From contig JAEWHP010000019.1 of NCBI GenBank assembly GCA_023387735.1, positions 62,001 through 126,000 of the forward strand: a DNA stretch of 64,000 bases. The letters run 5' to 3'. The stretch comes from Pseudomonadota bacterium (GTDB lineage: Bacteria > Pseudomonadota > Alphaproteobacteria > Rhizobiales > Xanthobacteraceae). A program made the position numbers and the translations under genes. Positions 35,012 through 43,537 of this stretch are shown piece after piece; positions within the stretch are counted from its first letter, which is position 1, and every line of letters starts with the position of its first letter. Under the pieces are notes generated by a model. That model had not been told where the DNA came from and did no database searches. It saw nothing but the letters and a program-made list of their open reading frames with translations.

Positions 35012-35851
35012 ATGGAGCAGAGGACCAAGGTTGGTAATCGACTGCTAGCTGCGTTGCCGCCGGCAGACCTGGATCTCCTTGTGCCGCATTTCCGAAAAGT
35101 GCCGCTCGAACGCGACACCGTGCTGGCACGGTCGGGCGATCCGGTTCAGCGGGTTTATTTTCCCCTCAGCGGCCTGGTCGCCTTCATCATGGACATGCCG
35201 AGCGGCGAGACCGTTGCGACCGCCGTCATCGGCAATGACGGCGCCGCGGGCCTCTTGTCGGCGCTCGGACCTACGCGCTCTCCGGTGACGACGGCGGTGC
35301 GAGTGGCGGGCACTGCCCTGCAAATCTCACCGGCACGATTTCAGGCCGCGCTCAGGCGCAGCAACCCGATCAGGGAGGCGGTTCAAACGCTGACTCGATC
35401 GCTGCTGGCGCAATTCCAGCATACCGCAGCGTGCAACGCGCTGCACACGGTCGAGGCCCGCCTGGCCCGCTGGTTGCTGCAGGTCCACGACCGGGCCGAC
35501 GGCGACGTCCTGCCGCTGACGCAGGAGACGCTCTCCGAAATGCTGGGCGTGCGCAGGCCGACGGTGACGCATGTGGTTCGCCGGCTGCGCGCGTCGGGCG
35601 CGATCCGCTCCAACCGGCGAAGTCTCATCGAGATCGACCGGCCGCACCTCGAAGCGGCGGCATGCGAGTGCTACCGGCTGATGCGCCGGAGGCTTGAATT
35701 GATCAACTCGCCGGACGAGATGCATCCGTCCGATAGCGCCCGGCCGGCGGACGATCGCCGCCCGCAAGCACCGCTGTTCGCAAAGCCCGACGACGTCCAC
35801 ACGCGCACACGAACCCACGGCGGAATGGTCCATCGGTCAAGGAGCCACTGA
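35012..35851 (+). CDS. Crp/Fnr family transcriptional regulator
   Basis: 279 aa. The cyclic-nucleotide-type beta-barrel is at about residues 15-125 (VLARSGDPVQRVYFPLSGLVAF, TAVIGNDGAAGLLSALG), followed by a dimerisation helix and a helix-turn-helix LTQETLSEMLGVRRPTVTHVVRRL near 170-193. No N-terminal Fe-S cysteine cluster is present. It resembles the proteobacterial group regulating stress or respiration genes. A Pro/Arg-rich tail of about 50 residues beyond the DNA-binding domain is unusual. The start has GAAGGAG upstream. Confidence 0.88.
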   Translation: MEQRTKVGNRLLAALPPADLDLLVPHFRKVPLERDTVLARSGDPVQRVYFPLSGLVAFIMDMPSGETVATAVIGNDGAAGLLSALGPTRSPVTTAVRVAGTALQISPARFQAALRRSNPIREAVQTLTRSLLAQFQHTAACNALHTVEARLARWLLQVHDRADGDVLPLTQETLSEMLGVRRPTVTHVVRRLRASGAIRSNRRSLIEIDRPHLEAAACECYRLMRRRLELINSPDEMHPSDSARPADDRRPQAPLFAKPDDVHTRTRTHGGMVHRSRSH

Positions 35852-35887
35852 CGGACGTGCAATGGCCGCTCGGCTCGCCCAACGACG

Positions 35888-36109
35888 TCACGCCGGTCGC
35901 AGCGCAAGCGAGGCCGTTGTCCTCTGTCGTTTCTCCGCGGGTTCGTGGACCCAGGCGTCTCTGGCAAACCATTCGTGACTGGTCTGGCAGATCGAACAGA
36001 ACGTGCGTCCGAAAAATACCGGACTGCGGCGAAACCTTTCCCGATCCATCGTTATTTCTGTCGGGATAGCGCGCCCCGTCGCGGGGCATTTGATCATGAC
36101 GACGCCCAT
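35888..36109 (-). CDS. Small Cys-pair protein, unknown function
   Basis: About 73 aa. It starts MGVVMIKCPATGRAIPT and contains RTFCSICQTSHEWFARDAW: one lone Cys near residue 8 and a C-x-x-C pair near 38-41, an arrangement suggesting a small metal-binding fold. The pattern K-C-P-x-T-G-R with a later C-x-x-C and HEWF recurs in short hypothetical proteins of Bradyrhizobium as I recall them. ATG 36109 is chosen because GAGGAG lies just upstream; 36112 and 36097 are alternatives. Function unknown. Confidence 0.6.
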   Translation of the reverse strand: MGVVMIKCPATGRAIPTEITMDRERFRRSPVFFGRTFCSICQTSHEWFARDAWVHEPAEKRQRTTASLALRPA

Positions 36110-36233
36110 CATGCTCCTCGCTTGCTGTACTTGTTTGCGGCGTGTCGGTCCGCCGTCGGCTGGAGTGCGTCCTTCTCGATGGGGGCGCTGGTTCCGGCCG
36201 ATCCCGGCGGGGCTTCGAAGGTTTGAATGCGGA

Positions 36234-36707
36234 CTAGGAGGTCTTTTGCAGCGCGCTGGCAAAGCCCTTCTTGATCGGCTCGGCAGTTTCAGTCGCGACC
36301 TTTCGCGCAAGCTCCCAAAGCTCCCGCCCTTGCGCGGTCGTGGTTTCGAAGTTCTTGCGGCTATGGGTTGCGGAGAGTTGCAGGAGTTCCGAAGGCGATT
36401 TCGTGCCCAGCAGATGGCGGACAAAATCGAATGCCGAATGGGTGTTCGCGCCCTGGAACTCGATGACCTTGGCGGTGTAGTCCGCGACGCCTCTGGCGCT
36501 TGTCGAATAGGCTTCTTTGAGAACGTCAGTGAACGCTCCCGAGGCCGCATTCAGTCTCTCACAACTCGCCTTCGCTCGCGCCAGGCTCTGCTCGGTCATT
36601 CCGTTGAAGATCTCCGGCGAGGCAAAGAACGGCAGGCCCAGACCATGCCCCACATCCGTGCCGGCTTTCGGATTGGTGTTCGCTTCTTTCGTGTTGGCTT
36701 CACTCAC
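36234..36707 (-). CDS. Phasin family protein
   Basis: 157 aa, largely alpha-helical, no membrane segment. The phasin signature is seen in the helical stretch TEQSLARAKASCERLNAASGA ... TDVLKEAY, ending KKGFASALQKTS. Phasins coat polyhydroxybutyrate granules. The start appears to be GTG (36707), with AAGGA upstream. A TGCG-AAG-CGCA inverted repeat lies upstream at 36748-36758; TGC-rich palindromes are bound by PhaR in rhizobia, so PhaR control is possible. Confidence 0.85.
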   Translation of the reverse strand: MSEANTKEANTNPKAGTDVGHGLGLPFFASPEIFNGMTEQSLARAKASCERLNAASGAFTDVLKEAYSTSARGVADYTAKVIEFQGANTHSAFDFVRHLLGTKSPSELLQLSATHSRKNFETTTAQGRELWELARKVATETAEPIKKGFASALQKTS

Positions 36708-36896
36708 AGCTTTGATGTCCTTTTACTCGTTACCGAATCGACAGGACTGCGAAGCGCACGCCCGGTCGGGCTTCGATATGACCGACTCGCGCGCGAGCGT
36801 CCGTTCGCTTCCTGACTCTCACGCCGGATTTTTTTGAGTGTCGGCTGTCATGATTTCGTCACAGCCAGCTGAGCCGCCGCGACGACGGGTGCGCAA

Positions 36897-38372
36897 TCAA
36901 CCCAGCCGCTGGTCGCGCGCGTCCCCGGTGCCTTCGCTGGCGGCCTTGGTCGCCGCTTTTTCCGCGCCCTTGCGGCTGGAAATCTCGACGGCCTTGCGAC
37001 CTGAAATCTCGTGGCCGGCGTCATCCGGCATCTGCCAGAAGAAGTAAGCTGACACGGCCGAGATGACGGCAACCACGATGAAAGCAGGTCCAAACACGCT
37101 GTCACTTAGTTCGGTGACGCCTTGGTAGAGCATCGTCGATTCCACCGAGAACGCGCCGACGGCGACGCCGGCCGAGATCGCCAGTTGCTGGTTGACGCTG
37201 ACGAGCGTGGTGGCGCGGCTCATCTGCGCCGGCTCGACTTCGGCATAAGCGACGGTGTTGATCGCGGTGAACTGCAGCGAGCGGAAGAAGCCGCCGACCA
37301 CAAGGATGATGAAAATCAAAAGCAGCGGCGTCGACACCGTGAACAGGGCGCATGCCGCGAGGAAGACTGCACTGATGATGGCATTGACCGCCATCAGGTT
37401 GCGGAAGCCGAAGGTGCGGATGATGCGCGCAGCGAGCGTCTTCATGCCCATGGCGCCGACGGCGGAAGAAAACGTCACCAGGCCGGATTGGAACGGCGAC
37501 AGTCCAAAGCCTTCCTGCATCAACAGCGGCAGCAGGAACGGCAGCGCACCGATGCCGAGCCGGAACAGGAAGCCGCCGATGATGCTGGCACGCATGGTGG
37601 AGAGGCGAAGCAGCGAGAAATCCAGCACCGGCGATCCGGTTCGCCGCGCGTGAATGACGTAGAGCGTCATCGAGATCGAGCCGACCGCGACGAGGCCGAC
37701 GATGATCGGCCAGGGCAGCAGGTTGAGGCCGGCGACCGAAAGGCCGAAGGCGATGCCGGCAAGGCCGATGCCGGCCAGCACCAGTCCGTAAAGATCGAAG
37801 CGCTCAGGGTCTTCGCTCTTGATCGGGTCGATGTACTTCATCGCCATGAAGATGCCGAGCAGCCCGATCGGGATGTTGATCAGGAAGATCCAGTGCCAGG
37901 AGAAATAGGTGGTGATGAAGCCGCCGAGCGGCGGACCGATCACCGGCCCGATCAGCGCCGGCACCGTCACCCAGGTCATGGCGTTGACCAGCGCGCTCTT
38001 GTCGATCGAACGCAGCAGCACCAGCCGGCCGACCGGCGTCATCATCGCCCCGCCCATGCCTTGCAGGATGCGCGCGATCACGAAATGGGTGACGTTCTGC
38101 GACAGAGCGCAGCCGACCGATCCCACCATGAAGACGGCAATGGCGACCGAGAACACCATGCGCGGGCCGAAGCGGTCGGCGGTCCAGCCGCTGGCCGGAA
38201 TGAACACGGCCAGCGAGAGCAGGTAGGAGGTGATCGCGAGCTTCAGCGTCAGCGGGCTGGTGCCGATATCGGCCGCGATCGCCGGCAGCGAGGTCGCAAT
38301 CACCGTCGAGTCCATGTTCTCCATGAACAGGGCGGTGGCCACGATGAGCGGGATCAGGCGTTCTTTGGTCAT
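36897..38372 (-). CDS. DHA2-type MFS drug exporter
   Basis: 491 aa, predicted 14 membrane segments. The opening ENMDSTVIATSLPAIAADIG is the typical DHA2 (EmrB/QacA) first helix with the acidic residue, and the motif C-like IGPVIGPPLGGFITTYFSWHWIFLINIPIG follows near residues 140-170. It should expel hydrophobic compounds by proton antiport. A hydrophilic Lys/Ala-rich tail ends the protein. No adjacent membrane-fusion (EmrA) or regulator gene. Confidence 0.9.
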   Translation of the reverse strand: MTKERLIPLIVATALFMENMDSTVIATSLPAIAADIGTSPLTLKLAITSYLLSLAVFIPASGWTADRFGPRMVFSVAIAVFMVGSVGCALSQNVTHFVIARILQGMGGAMMTPVGRLVLLRSIDKSALVNAMTWVTVPALIGPVIGPPLGGFITTYFSWHWIFLINIPIGLLGIFMAMKYIDPIKSEDPERFDLYGLVLAGIGLAGIAFGLSVAGLNLLPWPIIVGLVAVGSISMTLYVIHARRTGSPVLDFSLLRLSTMRASIIGGFLFRLGIGALPFLLPLLMQEGFGLSPFQSGLVTFSSAVGAMGMKTLAARIIRTFGFRNLMAVNAIISAVFLAACALFTVSTPLLLIFIILVVGGFFRSLQFTAINTVAYAEVEPAQMSRATTLVSVNQQLAISAGVAVGAFSVESTMLYQGVTELSDSVFGPAFIVVAVISAVSAYFFWQMPDDAGHEISGRKAVEISSRKGAEKAATKAASEGTGDARDQRLG

Positions 38373-38516
38373 CGGCGGAATCGGCAGACCGGATCAGAAG
38401 GCAGGCGAGGGGCCTGTATCATCCCCCCGTCACACAAGCCATTGCAGAACCGGGCAAACCACCTAAATCCAGCGTGACGCTGGTATGCACCGCCAGACGC
38501 CGGAGGGTCTTAGACC

Positions 38517-38765
38517 ATGATCTACGTTCTCGCCGCCTTGTTGCCGCCGCTCGGCCTGCTGCTGAACGGGCAGCCGTTTTCGGCTGTCTTCAACGTGGTC
38601 CTGATCGTGTTTTGCCTGGTTTTCGGCCTGATTTTCAATGTGCTGCTGCTGGTGCCCTCGGCGCATGCCCTGATCTTGGTTCACATGAAGCGGGAGGACC
38701 GTCGCCACCGGGAGGTCGTGGAAGCGATCCGCCAGCACGGCCCGCCGCCTGGGTATCAGCGCTAA
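38517..38765 (+). CDS. Small membrane protein, Pmp3/YqaE-like
   Basis: 82 aa with two hydrophobic segments (about 2-18 and 24-52) and a charged C-terminus. The PPLGLLLNG turn at residues 10-18, followed by a second helix, resembles the UPF0057/Pmp3 stress membrane proteins, although it is longer and the match is partial. GGAGGG upstream supports ATG 38517. It lies between divergent MFS and guaB genes. Function is uncertain. Confidence 0.6.
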   Translation: MIYVLAALLPPLGLLLNGQPFSAVFNVVLIVFCLVFGLIFNVLLLVPSAHALILVHMKREDRRHREVVEAIRQHGPPPGYQR

Positions 38766-38933
38766 ATCCTTTCAAAAGCGGGTATTTCCCGAAAAACCTG
38801 TGCATGGCGGCCAAACGCTTTGATTCGGCGTGCGGCCATGCTATCGACCACCGTCAACCCCACCGATGGGCTTCGATTCGACGGCGATGCCGGTAGCAGC
38901 GCCGAAGGCGACGTTCATCCAGAGTACTGATCG

Positions 38934-38949
38934 CGGCGGACTGCCGCCG
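38934..38949 (+). promoter_or_regulatory. Hairpin immediately before the guaB ribosome binding site
   Basis: CGGCGG-ACTG-CCGCCG forms a perfect 6-bp stem with a tetraloop, ending directly before AAAGGAG of guaB. It could modulate guaB translation; no riboswitch-like conservation is claimed. Confidence 0.4.
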
Positions 38950-38962
38950 AAAGGAGTTGGCA

Positions 38963-40453
38963 ATGGCGCAGGGACTTCAGGCTATCCGCGAAGCCTTCAC
39001 GTTCGACGATGTGCTTCTCAAGCCCGGTCTCTCGGATATCCTGCCCTCGGAGGCCGATATCCGCTCCCGCGTCACCCGCGCGATCCCGCTGAACATCCCG
39101 ATCATTGCCTCCGCAATGGACACCGTCACCGAAGCGCGCATGGCGATCGCGATGGCGCAGGCCGGCGGCGTCGGGGTCATCCACCGCAATTTCGATCCCG
39201 AGGGGCAGGCCGCCCAGGTCCGCCAGGTCAAGAAGTACGAATCCGGAATGGTGGTCAATCCGCTGACCATCGGTCCCGATGCGATGTTGTCAGACGCGCT
39301 GGCGCTGATGAACGACCACGGCTTTTCCGGTATTCCCGTCGTCACGGGCGGCAGCAAGAACGCTCCCGGCAGGCTGGTCGGCATTCTGACCAACCGCGAC
39401 GTCCGCTTTGCCACCGATCCGAAGCAAAAAGTCTCGGAACTGATGACGCATGAAAACCTCGTCACGGTGCGCGAGGGCGTCGGCCAGGACGAGGCCAAGC
39501 GGATGCTGCACAAGCATCGCATCGAAAAGCTGCTTGTCGTCGACGACCAGTACCGCTGCGTCGGCCTGATCACGGTCAAGGACATGGAAAAAGCGGTCGC
39601 GCATCCGCTCGCCTGCAAGGACTCTCAGGGCCGCCTGCGGGTGGCCGCCGCGACCACGGTGGGCGAGGGCGGCTTCGAGCGCACCGAGCGGCTGATCGAT
39701 GCCGGCGTCGATCTCATCGTCGTCGACACCGCGCACGGCCATTCCTCGCGCGTGCTGGAAGCCGTCAACCGCATCAAGCGGCTGTCGAATGCCGTGCAGG
39801 TGATCGCCGGCAACATCGCCACCAAGGACGGTGCGCAGGCGCTGATCGATGCGGGTGCGGATTCGATCAAGGTCGGCATCGGCCCCGGTTCGATCTGCAC
39901 CACGCGCATCGTCGCCGGTGTCGGGGTGCCGCAGCTCACCGCGATCATGGATGCGGTCGAGGCCGCCAAGAAAGCCGACGTGCCCGTCATCGCCGATGGC
40001 GGCATCAAATATTCCGGCGATCTCGCCAAGGCGCTCGCCGCCGGCGCCGACATCGCCATGGTCGGTTCGCTGCTCGCCGGCACCGACGAGACGCCGGGCG
40101 AAGTGTTTTTGTGGCAGGGCCGTTCGTACAAGGCCTATCGTGGCATGGGCTCGGTCGGCGCGATGGCGCGCGGCTCGGCCGACCGCTACTTCCAGCAGGA
40201 CATCAAGGACACGCTGAAGCTGGTGCCGGAAGGCATCGAGGGCCAGGTGCCTTATAAAGGCCCGGTCGGCAACGTCATGCACCAGCTCGCCGGCGGACTC
40301 CGTGCCGCGATGGGCTATGTCGGCGCCCGCAACCTCGCCGAATTCCACGAAAAGGCGCAGTTCGTCCGCATCACCGGCGCGGGCCTGCGCGAAAGCCACG
40401 TCCACGACGTGACGATTACCCGGGAAAGCCCGAACTATCCGGGCGGGGTGTAA
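38963..40453 (+). CDS. guaB: IMP dehydrogenase
   Basis: Oxidises IMP to XMP, the committed step to GMP; 496 aa. The TIM-barrel start is FTFDDVLLKPG. Two CBS domains follow (about 95-215, including GILTNRDVRF and GLITVKDMEKA). Catalytic Cys lies in GPGSICTTRIV near residue 310, and the flap region has RGMGSVGAM. ATG 38963 follows AAAGGAG; a TTG 6 nt earlier is not preferred. guaA is 20 kb downstream, with rsmB and two catabolic clusters in between. Confidence 0.96.
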   Translation: MAQGLQAIREAFTFDDVLLKPGLSDILPSEADIRSRVTRAIPLNIPIIASAMDTVTEARMAIAMAQAGGVGVIHRNFDPEGQAAQVRQVKKYESGMVVNPLTIGPDAMLSDALALMNDHGFSGIPVVTGGSKNAPGRLVGILTNRDVRFATDPKQKVSELMTHENLVTVREGVGQDEAKRMLHKHRIEKLLVVDDQYRCVGLITVKDMEKAVAHPLACKDSQGRLRVAAATTVGEGGFERTERLIDAGVDLIVVDTAHGHSSRVLEAVNRIKRLSNAVQVIAGNIATKDGAQALIDAGADSIKVGIGPGSICTTRIVAGVGVPQLTAIMDAVEAAKKADVPVIADGGIKYSGDLAKALAAGADIAMVGSLLAGTDETPGEVFLWQGRSYKAYRGMGSVGAMARGSADRYFQQDIKDTLKLVPEGIEGQVPYKGPVGNVMHQLAGGLRAAMGYVGARNLAEFHEKAQFVRITGAGLRESHVHDVTITRESPNYPGGV

Positions 40454-40461
40454 TAGAGCGC

Positions 40462-40537
40462 CGTCATTCCGGGGCGCGAAGCGAACCCGGAATCTCGAGA
40501 TTCCGGGTTCGATGCTTCGCATCGCCCCGGAATGACG
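40462..40537. repeat. Family B palindromic repeat
   Basis: CGTCATTCCGGGGCG and CGCCCCGGAATGACG form the arms; GAATCTCGAGATTC lies at the centre. It starts 9 nt after the guaB stop and is followed by a different repeat (40551-40628). Confidence 0.9.
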
Positions 40538-40550
40538 GGCGTCTCAACAC

Positions 40551-40628
40551 CGTCATTGCGAGCGCAGCGAAGCAATCCATTTCACCGCTTGCGGAGGCGT
40601 GGACTGCTTCGCTACGCTCGCAATGACG
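40551..40628. repeat. Family F palindromic repeat
   Basis: CGTCATTGCGAGCGCAGCGA at the left pairs with TCGCTACGCTCGCAATGACG at the right (two mismatches), around GAAGCAATCC and GGACTGCTTC. It ends 30 nt before the oxidoreductase ATG at 40659. Only copy in the window, a type common in rhizobial genomes. Confidence 0.88.
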
Positions 40629-40658
40629 AAGAACAATAACATCCGGAGGAAACTTCCC

Positions 40659-41684
40659 ATGTCCGCATCGGCCAAACGCATCGTCCTCGCCGCGCGTCCC
40701 GCTGGCGAACCCAAGCCAGAAAATTTCCGCCTCGAGGAATGCCCCATACCGACGCCCGGCGCCGGTGAAGTCCTGCTCCGCACGATCTGGCTTTCGCTCG
40801 ATCCCTACATGCGCGGGCGCATGAGCGACGGGCCGTCCTACGCCCAGCCGGTGCCGGTCGGCGGCGTCATGGAGGCCGGCACCGTCAGCGAAGTGATCGC
40901 GTCGAACAATCCCGCCTTTGCCAAAGGCGACATCGTGCTGTCACGCGCCGGCTGGCAGACGCATGCGATCTCCGACGGCAAGGGGCTCGCCAAGATCGAT
41001 CCGAAGCTGGCGCCGATCTCGACCGCCATCGGCGTGCTCGGCATGCCCGGCATGACCGCGTATACGGGCCTGCTCGACATCGGCAAGCCGCAGCCGGGCG
41101 AAACCGTCGTCGTCGCGGCAGCCTCCGGCGCGGTCGGCTCGGCCGTCGGCCAGATCGCGAAGATCAAGGGCGCGCGCGCCATCGGCATCGCCGGCGGCAA
41201 GGAGAAGTGCGATTACGTCAAGAAAGAGCTCGGCTTCGACGATTGCCTGGATCATCGCGATCCGGACCTGGCCACGAAGCTGAAGGATGCCTGTCCGAAA
41301 GGCATCGATGTCTATTTCGAGAACGTCGGCGGCGCGGTGTTCGAGGCGGTGTTCCCGCTGCTCAACGCGTTTGCGCGCGTGCCCGTGTGCGGCCTGATCT
41401 CCGAATACAACAATTTCGGCGAGACCAGCCCGAAATGGGCCGGCAAGATGATGCGCGCGGTGCTCACCAAGCGGTTGACCATCCGCGGCTTCATCGTCAG
41501 CGATTTCGCCGCGCGCCACGGCGACTTCCTGCGCGACATGTCGCAATGGGTGCGCGAGGGCAAGGTCAAGCACAAGGAGTTCGTCACCGAAGGTCTCGAG
41601 AGCGCGCCGGCCGCGTTCATGGGCCTTCTCAAGGGCGCCAATTTCGGCAAGCAGCTGGTGCGCGTAGGGCCGGACAAGGCGTAA
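40659..41684 (+). CDS. NADP-dependent zinc-free alkene/curcumin reductase-type MDR
   Basis: 341 aa medium-chain reductase. The N-terminal LSLDPYMRGRMSDGPSY motif and the cofactor motif AAASGAVGSAVGQIAKIKG (about 153-171) with GGKEKCDYVKKELGFD match the leukotriene B4 12-hydroxydehydrogenase / CurA group. No zinc-binding cysteine pattern is visible. It should reduce C=C bonds of enones with NADPH. ATG 40659 follows GGAGGAAACTTCCC. An SDR gene starts 29 nt downstream. Confidence 0.9.
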   Translation: MSASAKRIVLAARPAGEPKPENFRLEECPIPTPGAGEVLLRTIWLSLDPYMRGRMSDGPSYAQPVPVGGVMEAGTVSEVIASNNPAFAKGDIVLSRAGWQTHAISDGKGLAKIDPKLAPISTAIGVLGMPGMTAYTGLLDIGKPQPGETVVVAAASGAVGSAVGQIAKIKGARAIGIAGGKEKCDYVKKELGFDDCLDHRDPDLATKLKDACPKGIDVYFENVGGAVFEAVFPLLNAFARVPVCGLISEYNNFGETSPKWAGKMMRAVLTKRLTIRGFIVSDFAARHGDFLRDMSQWVREGKVKHKEFVTEGLESAPAAFMGLLKGANFGKQLVRVGPDKA

Positions 41685-41713
41685 GCCGTCACAACATCTC
41701 GGAGAAGATGAAC

Positions 41714-42484
41714 ATGGCAGGAATTCTGGAAGGCAAGGTCGCGCTCGTCACCGGCGGCGCTTCCGGCATCGGACAGGCGACCGCGGTGGTGATGGCGCGG
41801 GAAGGGGCGCGCGTGGCGGTCGCCGACCGCGCCGAGGCGGACGCCGCAGGGACGGTGGCGCTGATCAACGCCGCCGGCGGCCAGGCGATCGCGATCGGCG
41901 GCGACGTCACGCGCGAGACCGATGTGGCCGCGATGGTGGCGCGCACGGTCTCGGCCTTCGGGCGGATCGATTGCGCGTTCAACAATGCCGGCATCGCGCC
42001 GCGCGCCGTCGGCCCGGCGGGCCATCGTCTCCACGAACTCAGCCAGGAGGCGTTCGACCGCATGCTCGCGGTCAACCTCACCGGCGTGTTCCTCTGCCTC
42101 AAGCACGAAGTGAGGCAGATGCTGGCGCAGGGCGGTGGCGGCGCGATCGTCAACACGGCTTCGATCGCAGGCCTGATCGGCCTCGCCACCTCGGGCCATT
42201 ATGTCGCCGCCAAGCACGGCGTGGTCGGCCTGACCAAGAGTGCGGCGATCGAATATGCCCAGGACGGCATCCGCGTGAACTGCGTCAATCCGGGCTACAT
42301 CACCACCCCGATGACGAAGGAGACGATCGCCGAGCGCGGCGACGAGATCCTGGCCAAGGTGCCGATGCGGCGCATGGGCGTTCCCGGTGAGATCGCGGAA
42401 GCGGTGGCCTGGATGTGCTCGGACAGGGCGTCGTTCATGACCGGCGCAGCGCACGTCGTCGACGGCGGATACTACGCGGCGTAG
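41714..42484 (+). CDS. SDR family oxidoreductase
   Basis: 256 aa. Cofactor motif VTGGASGIGQATAVVMAREG (about 13-32), N-x-A-G in NNAGIAP, and the catalytic Y-x-x-x-K in YVAAKHG near residue 162. The C-terminal MTGAAHVVDGGYYAA is the usual SDR end. ATG 41714 is preferred for ribosome-binding distance (GGAGAAG); ATG 41708 is possible. It is co-transcribed with the MDR gene. Substrate unknown; likely an alcohol or keto intermediate. Confidence 0.9.
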   Translation: MAGILEGKVALVTGGASGIGQATAVVMAREGARVAVADRAEADAAGTVALINAAGGQAIAIGGDVTRETDVAAMVARTVSAFGRIDCAFNNAGIAPRAVGPAGHRLHELSQEAFDRMLAVNLTGVFLCLKHEVRQMLAQGGGGAIVNTASIAGLIGLATSGHYVAAKHGVVGLTKSAAIEYAQDGIRVNCVNPGYITTPMTKETIAERGDEILAKVPMRRMGVPGEIAEAVAWMCSDRASFMTGAAHVVDGGYYAA

Positions 42485-42515
42485 CGTGCGTGGCGGGCTG
42501 GGGCAGGCGACGATG

Positions 42516-43349
42516 TTACGTCGCCTTGCCGAGCACCTCGTCCAGCCCGACGTCGATCTGCCCCGGCGCGCGGACGTGGCGCACCTCAAAACTGTCGGGC
42601 GCAAAGCGATATTCCACCAGCCCGGTTTCCTTGACGCCGATCGCTTCCTGCATCCGGTCAGGAATGACGAATCCGGCGGATGGCGCCCAGACGTGGCGCG
42701 TGTGGCCAAAGGTGAAGTCGCGCCGCTGATGGACGTGGCCGGAGGCGACCAGCCGCAGATCGACCACTGAGAGCATCTCGATCAGGTCCTTGCGCCGGGG
42801 CTGCGGGACGTAGCGGATTGCGCACGATTCAAGCTCGGGATCTTCGGGCGTGTTCAGGAACAGCGGCTTGTGCAGGAACAGCGCCACCGGCTTGCCGCCG
42901 GCTTTCGATAGTTCCGATTTCAGCCAGTCGAACTGTTCGGCTTCGCTGTCGATCCCGGTGTTCATGATCAGCGAGTTCAGCCCGATAAAGCACCAGCCGG
43001 CCTCGTCGAAGCGCCAGCGGTCTTCGCCGACCACGGCGAGATAGTTCTTCCGCTCCTTCTCGGTCGCCGGCTGCTTCGGCGCGGGGCCGATCGCCGTCGG
43101 ATTGTCGCCGAGGTCGTGGTTGCCGGGCAGATGACGGCACGGCACAGGCAGTGCGTCGTGTAACTCTTTGGCGAATTCGAGATCGCTGCGGCTGGTCGGC
43201 CCGTCGAAGGAGAGATCGCCGCTGTTGATGACGAGATCCGGCCGCGTCGCGTCGATATGTTCGCTGACGCGGTGAAAATTATCGGTCAGCATTTGCAGGC
43301 GGCGGGCGAGGTGGGTATCGGAAATTTGCGTCAGGCGAAATTCGGTCAT
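42516..43349 (-). CDS. Metallophosphoesterase
   Basis: 277 aa, calcineurin-like fold. All metal motifs are visible: ISDTHLAR (D-x-H), SGDLSFD, GNHD, LHKPLF and SGHVHQRRD. The group includes cyclic-nucleotide and 3',5'-phosphodiesterases (CpdA-like), so cAMP hydrolysis is plausible but not shown. It is convergent with the SDR gene and upstream of a family C repeat. Confidence 0.88.
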   Translation of the reverse strand: MTEFRLTQISDTHLARRLQMLTDNFHRVSEHIDATRPDLVINSGDLSFDGPTSRSDLEFAKELHDALPVPCRHLPGNHDLGDNPTAIGPAPKQPATEKERKNYLAVVGEDRWRFDEAGWCFIGLNSLIMNTGIDSEAEQFDWLKSELSKAGGKPVALFLHKPLFLNTPEDPELESCAIRYVPQPRRKDLIEMLSVVDLRLVASGHVHQRRDFTFGHTRHVWAPSAGFVIPDRMQEAIGVKETGLVEYRFAPDSFEVRHVRAPGQIDVGLDEVLGKAT

Positions 43350-43409
43350 GCAATATTCCTTTCGGCCCGATCATATTAGGCCGGAAAGTCGGAACGATGA
43401 CATTCAGTT

Positions 43410-43511
43410 GTCGTACCCGCGAAGGCGGGTACCAAGTACGCCGCGGCTTCTCGGTTCATGCACCGGCGTCTCTGGAATACTGGATCACCCGCGTTCGCGG
43501 GTGATGACGAC
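43410..43511. repeat. Family C palindromic repeat
   Basis: Begins GTCGTACCCGCGAAGGCGGG and ends CGCGTTCGCGGGTGATGACG. It shares TACGCCGCGGCTTCTCGGTT and CTGGAATACTGG with the copy at 30268. It lies between two same-strand hydrolase genes. Confidence 0.88.
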
Positions 43512-43537
43512 CGGTTGTGCGGCGATATGCGGTGCGC

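Noticed and set aside
37122..38477. 451-residue plus-strand frame opposite the DHA2 transporter
   Set aside because: Hydrophilic low-complexity translation; shadow of the hydrophobic membrane protein gene.
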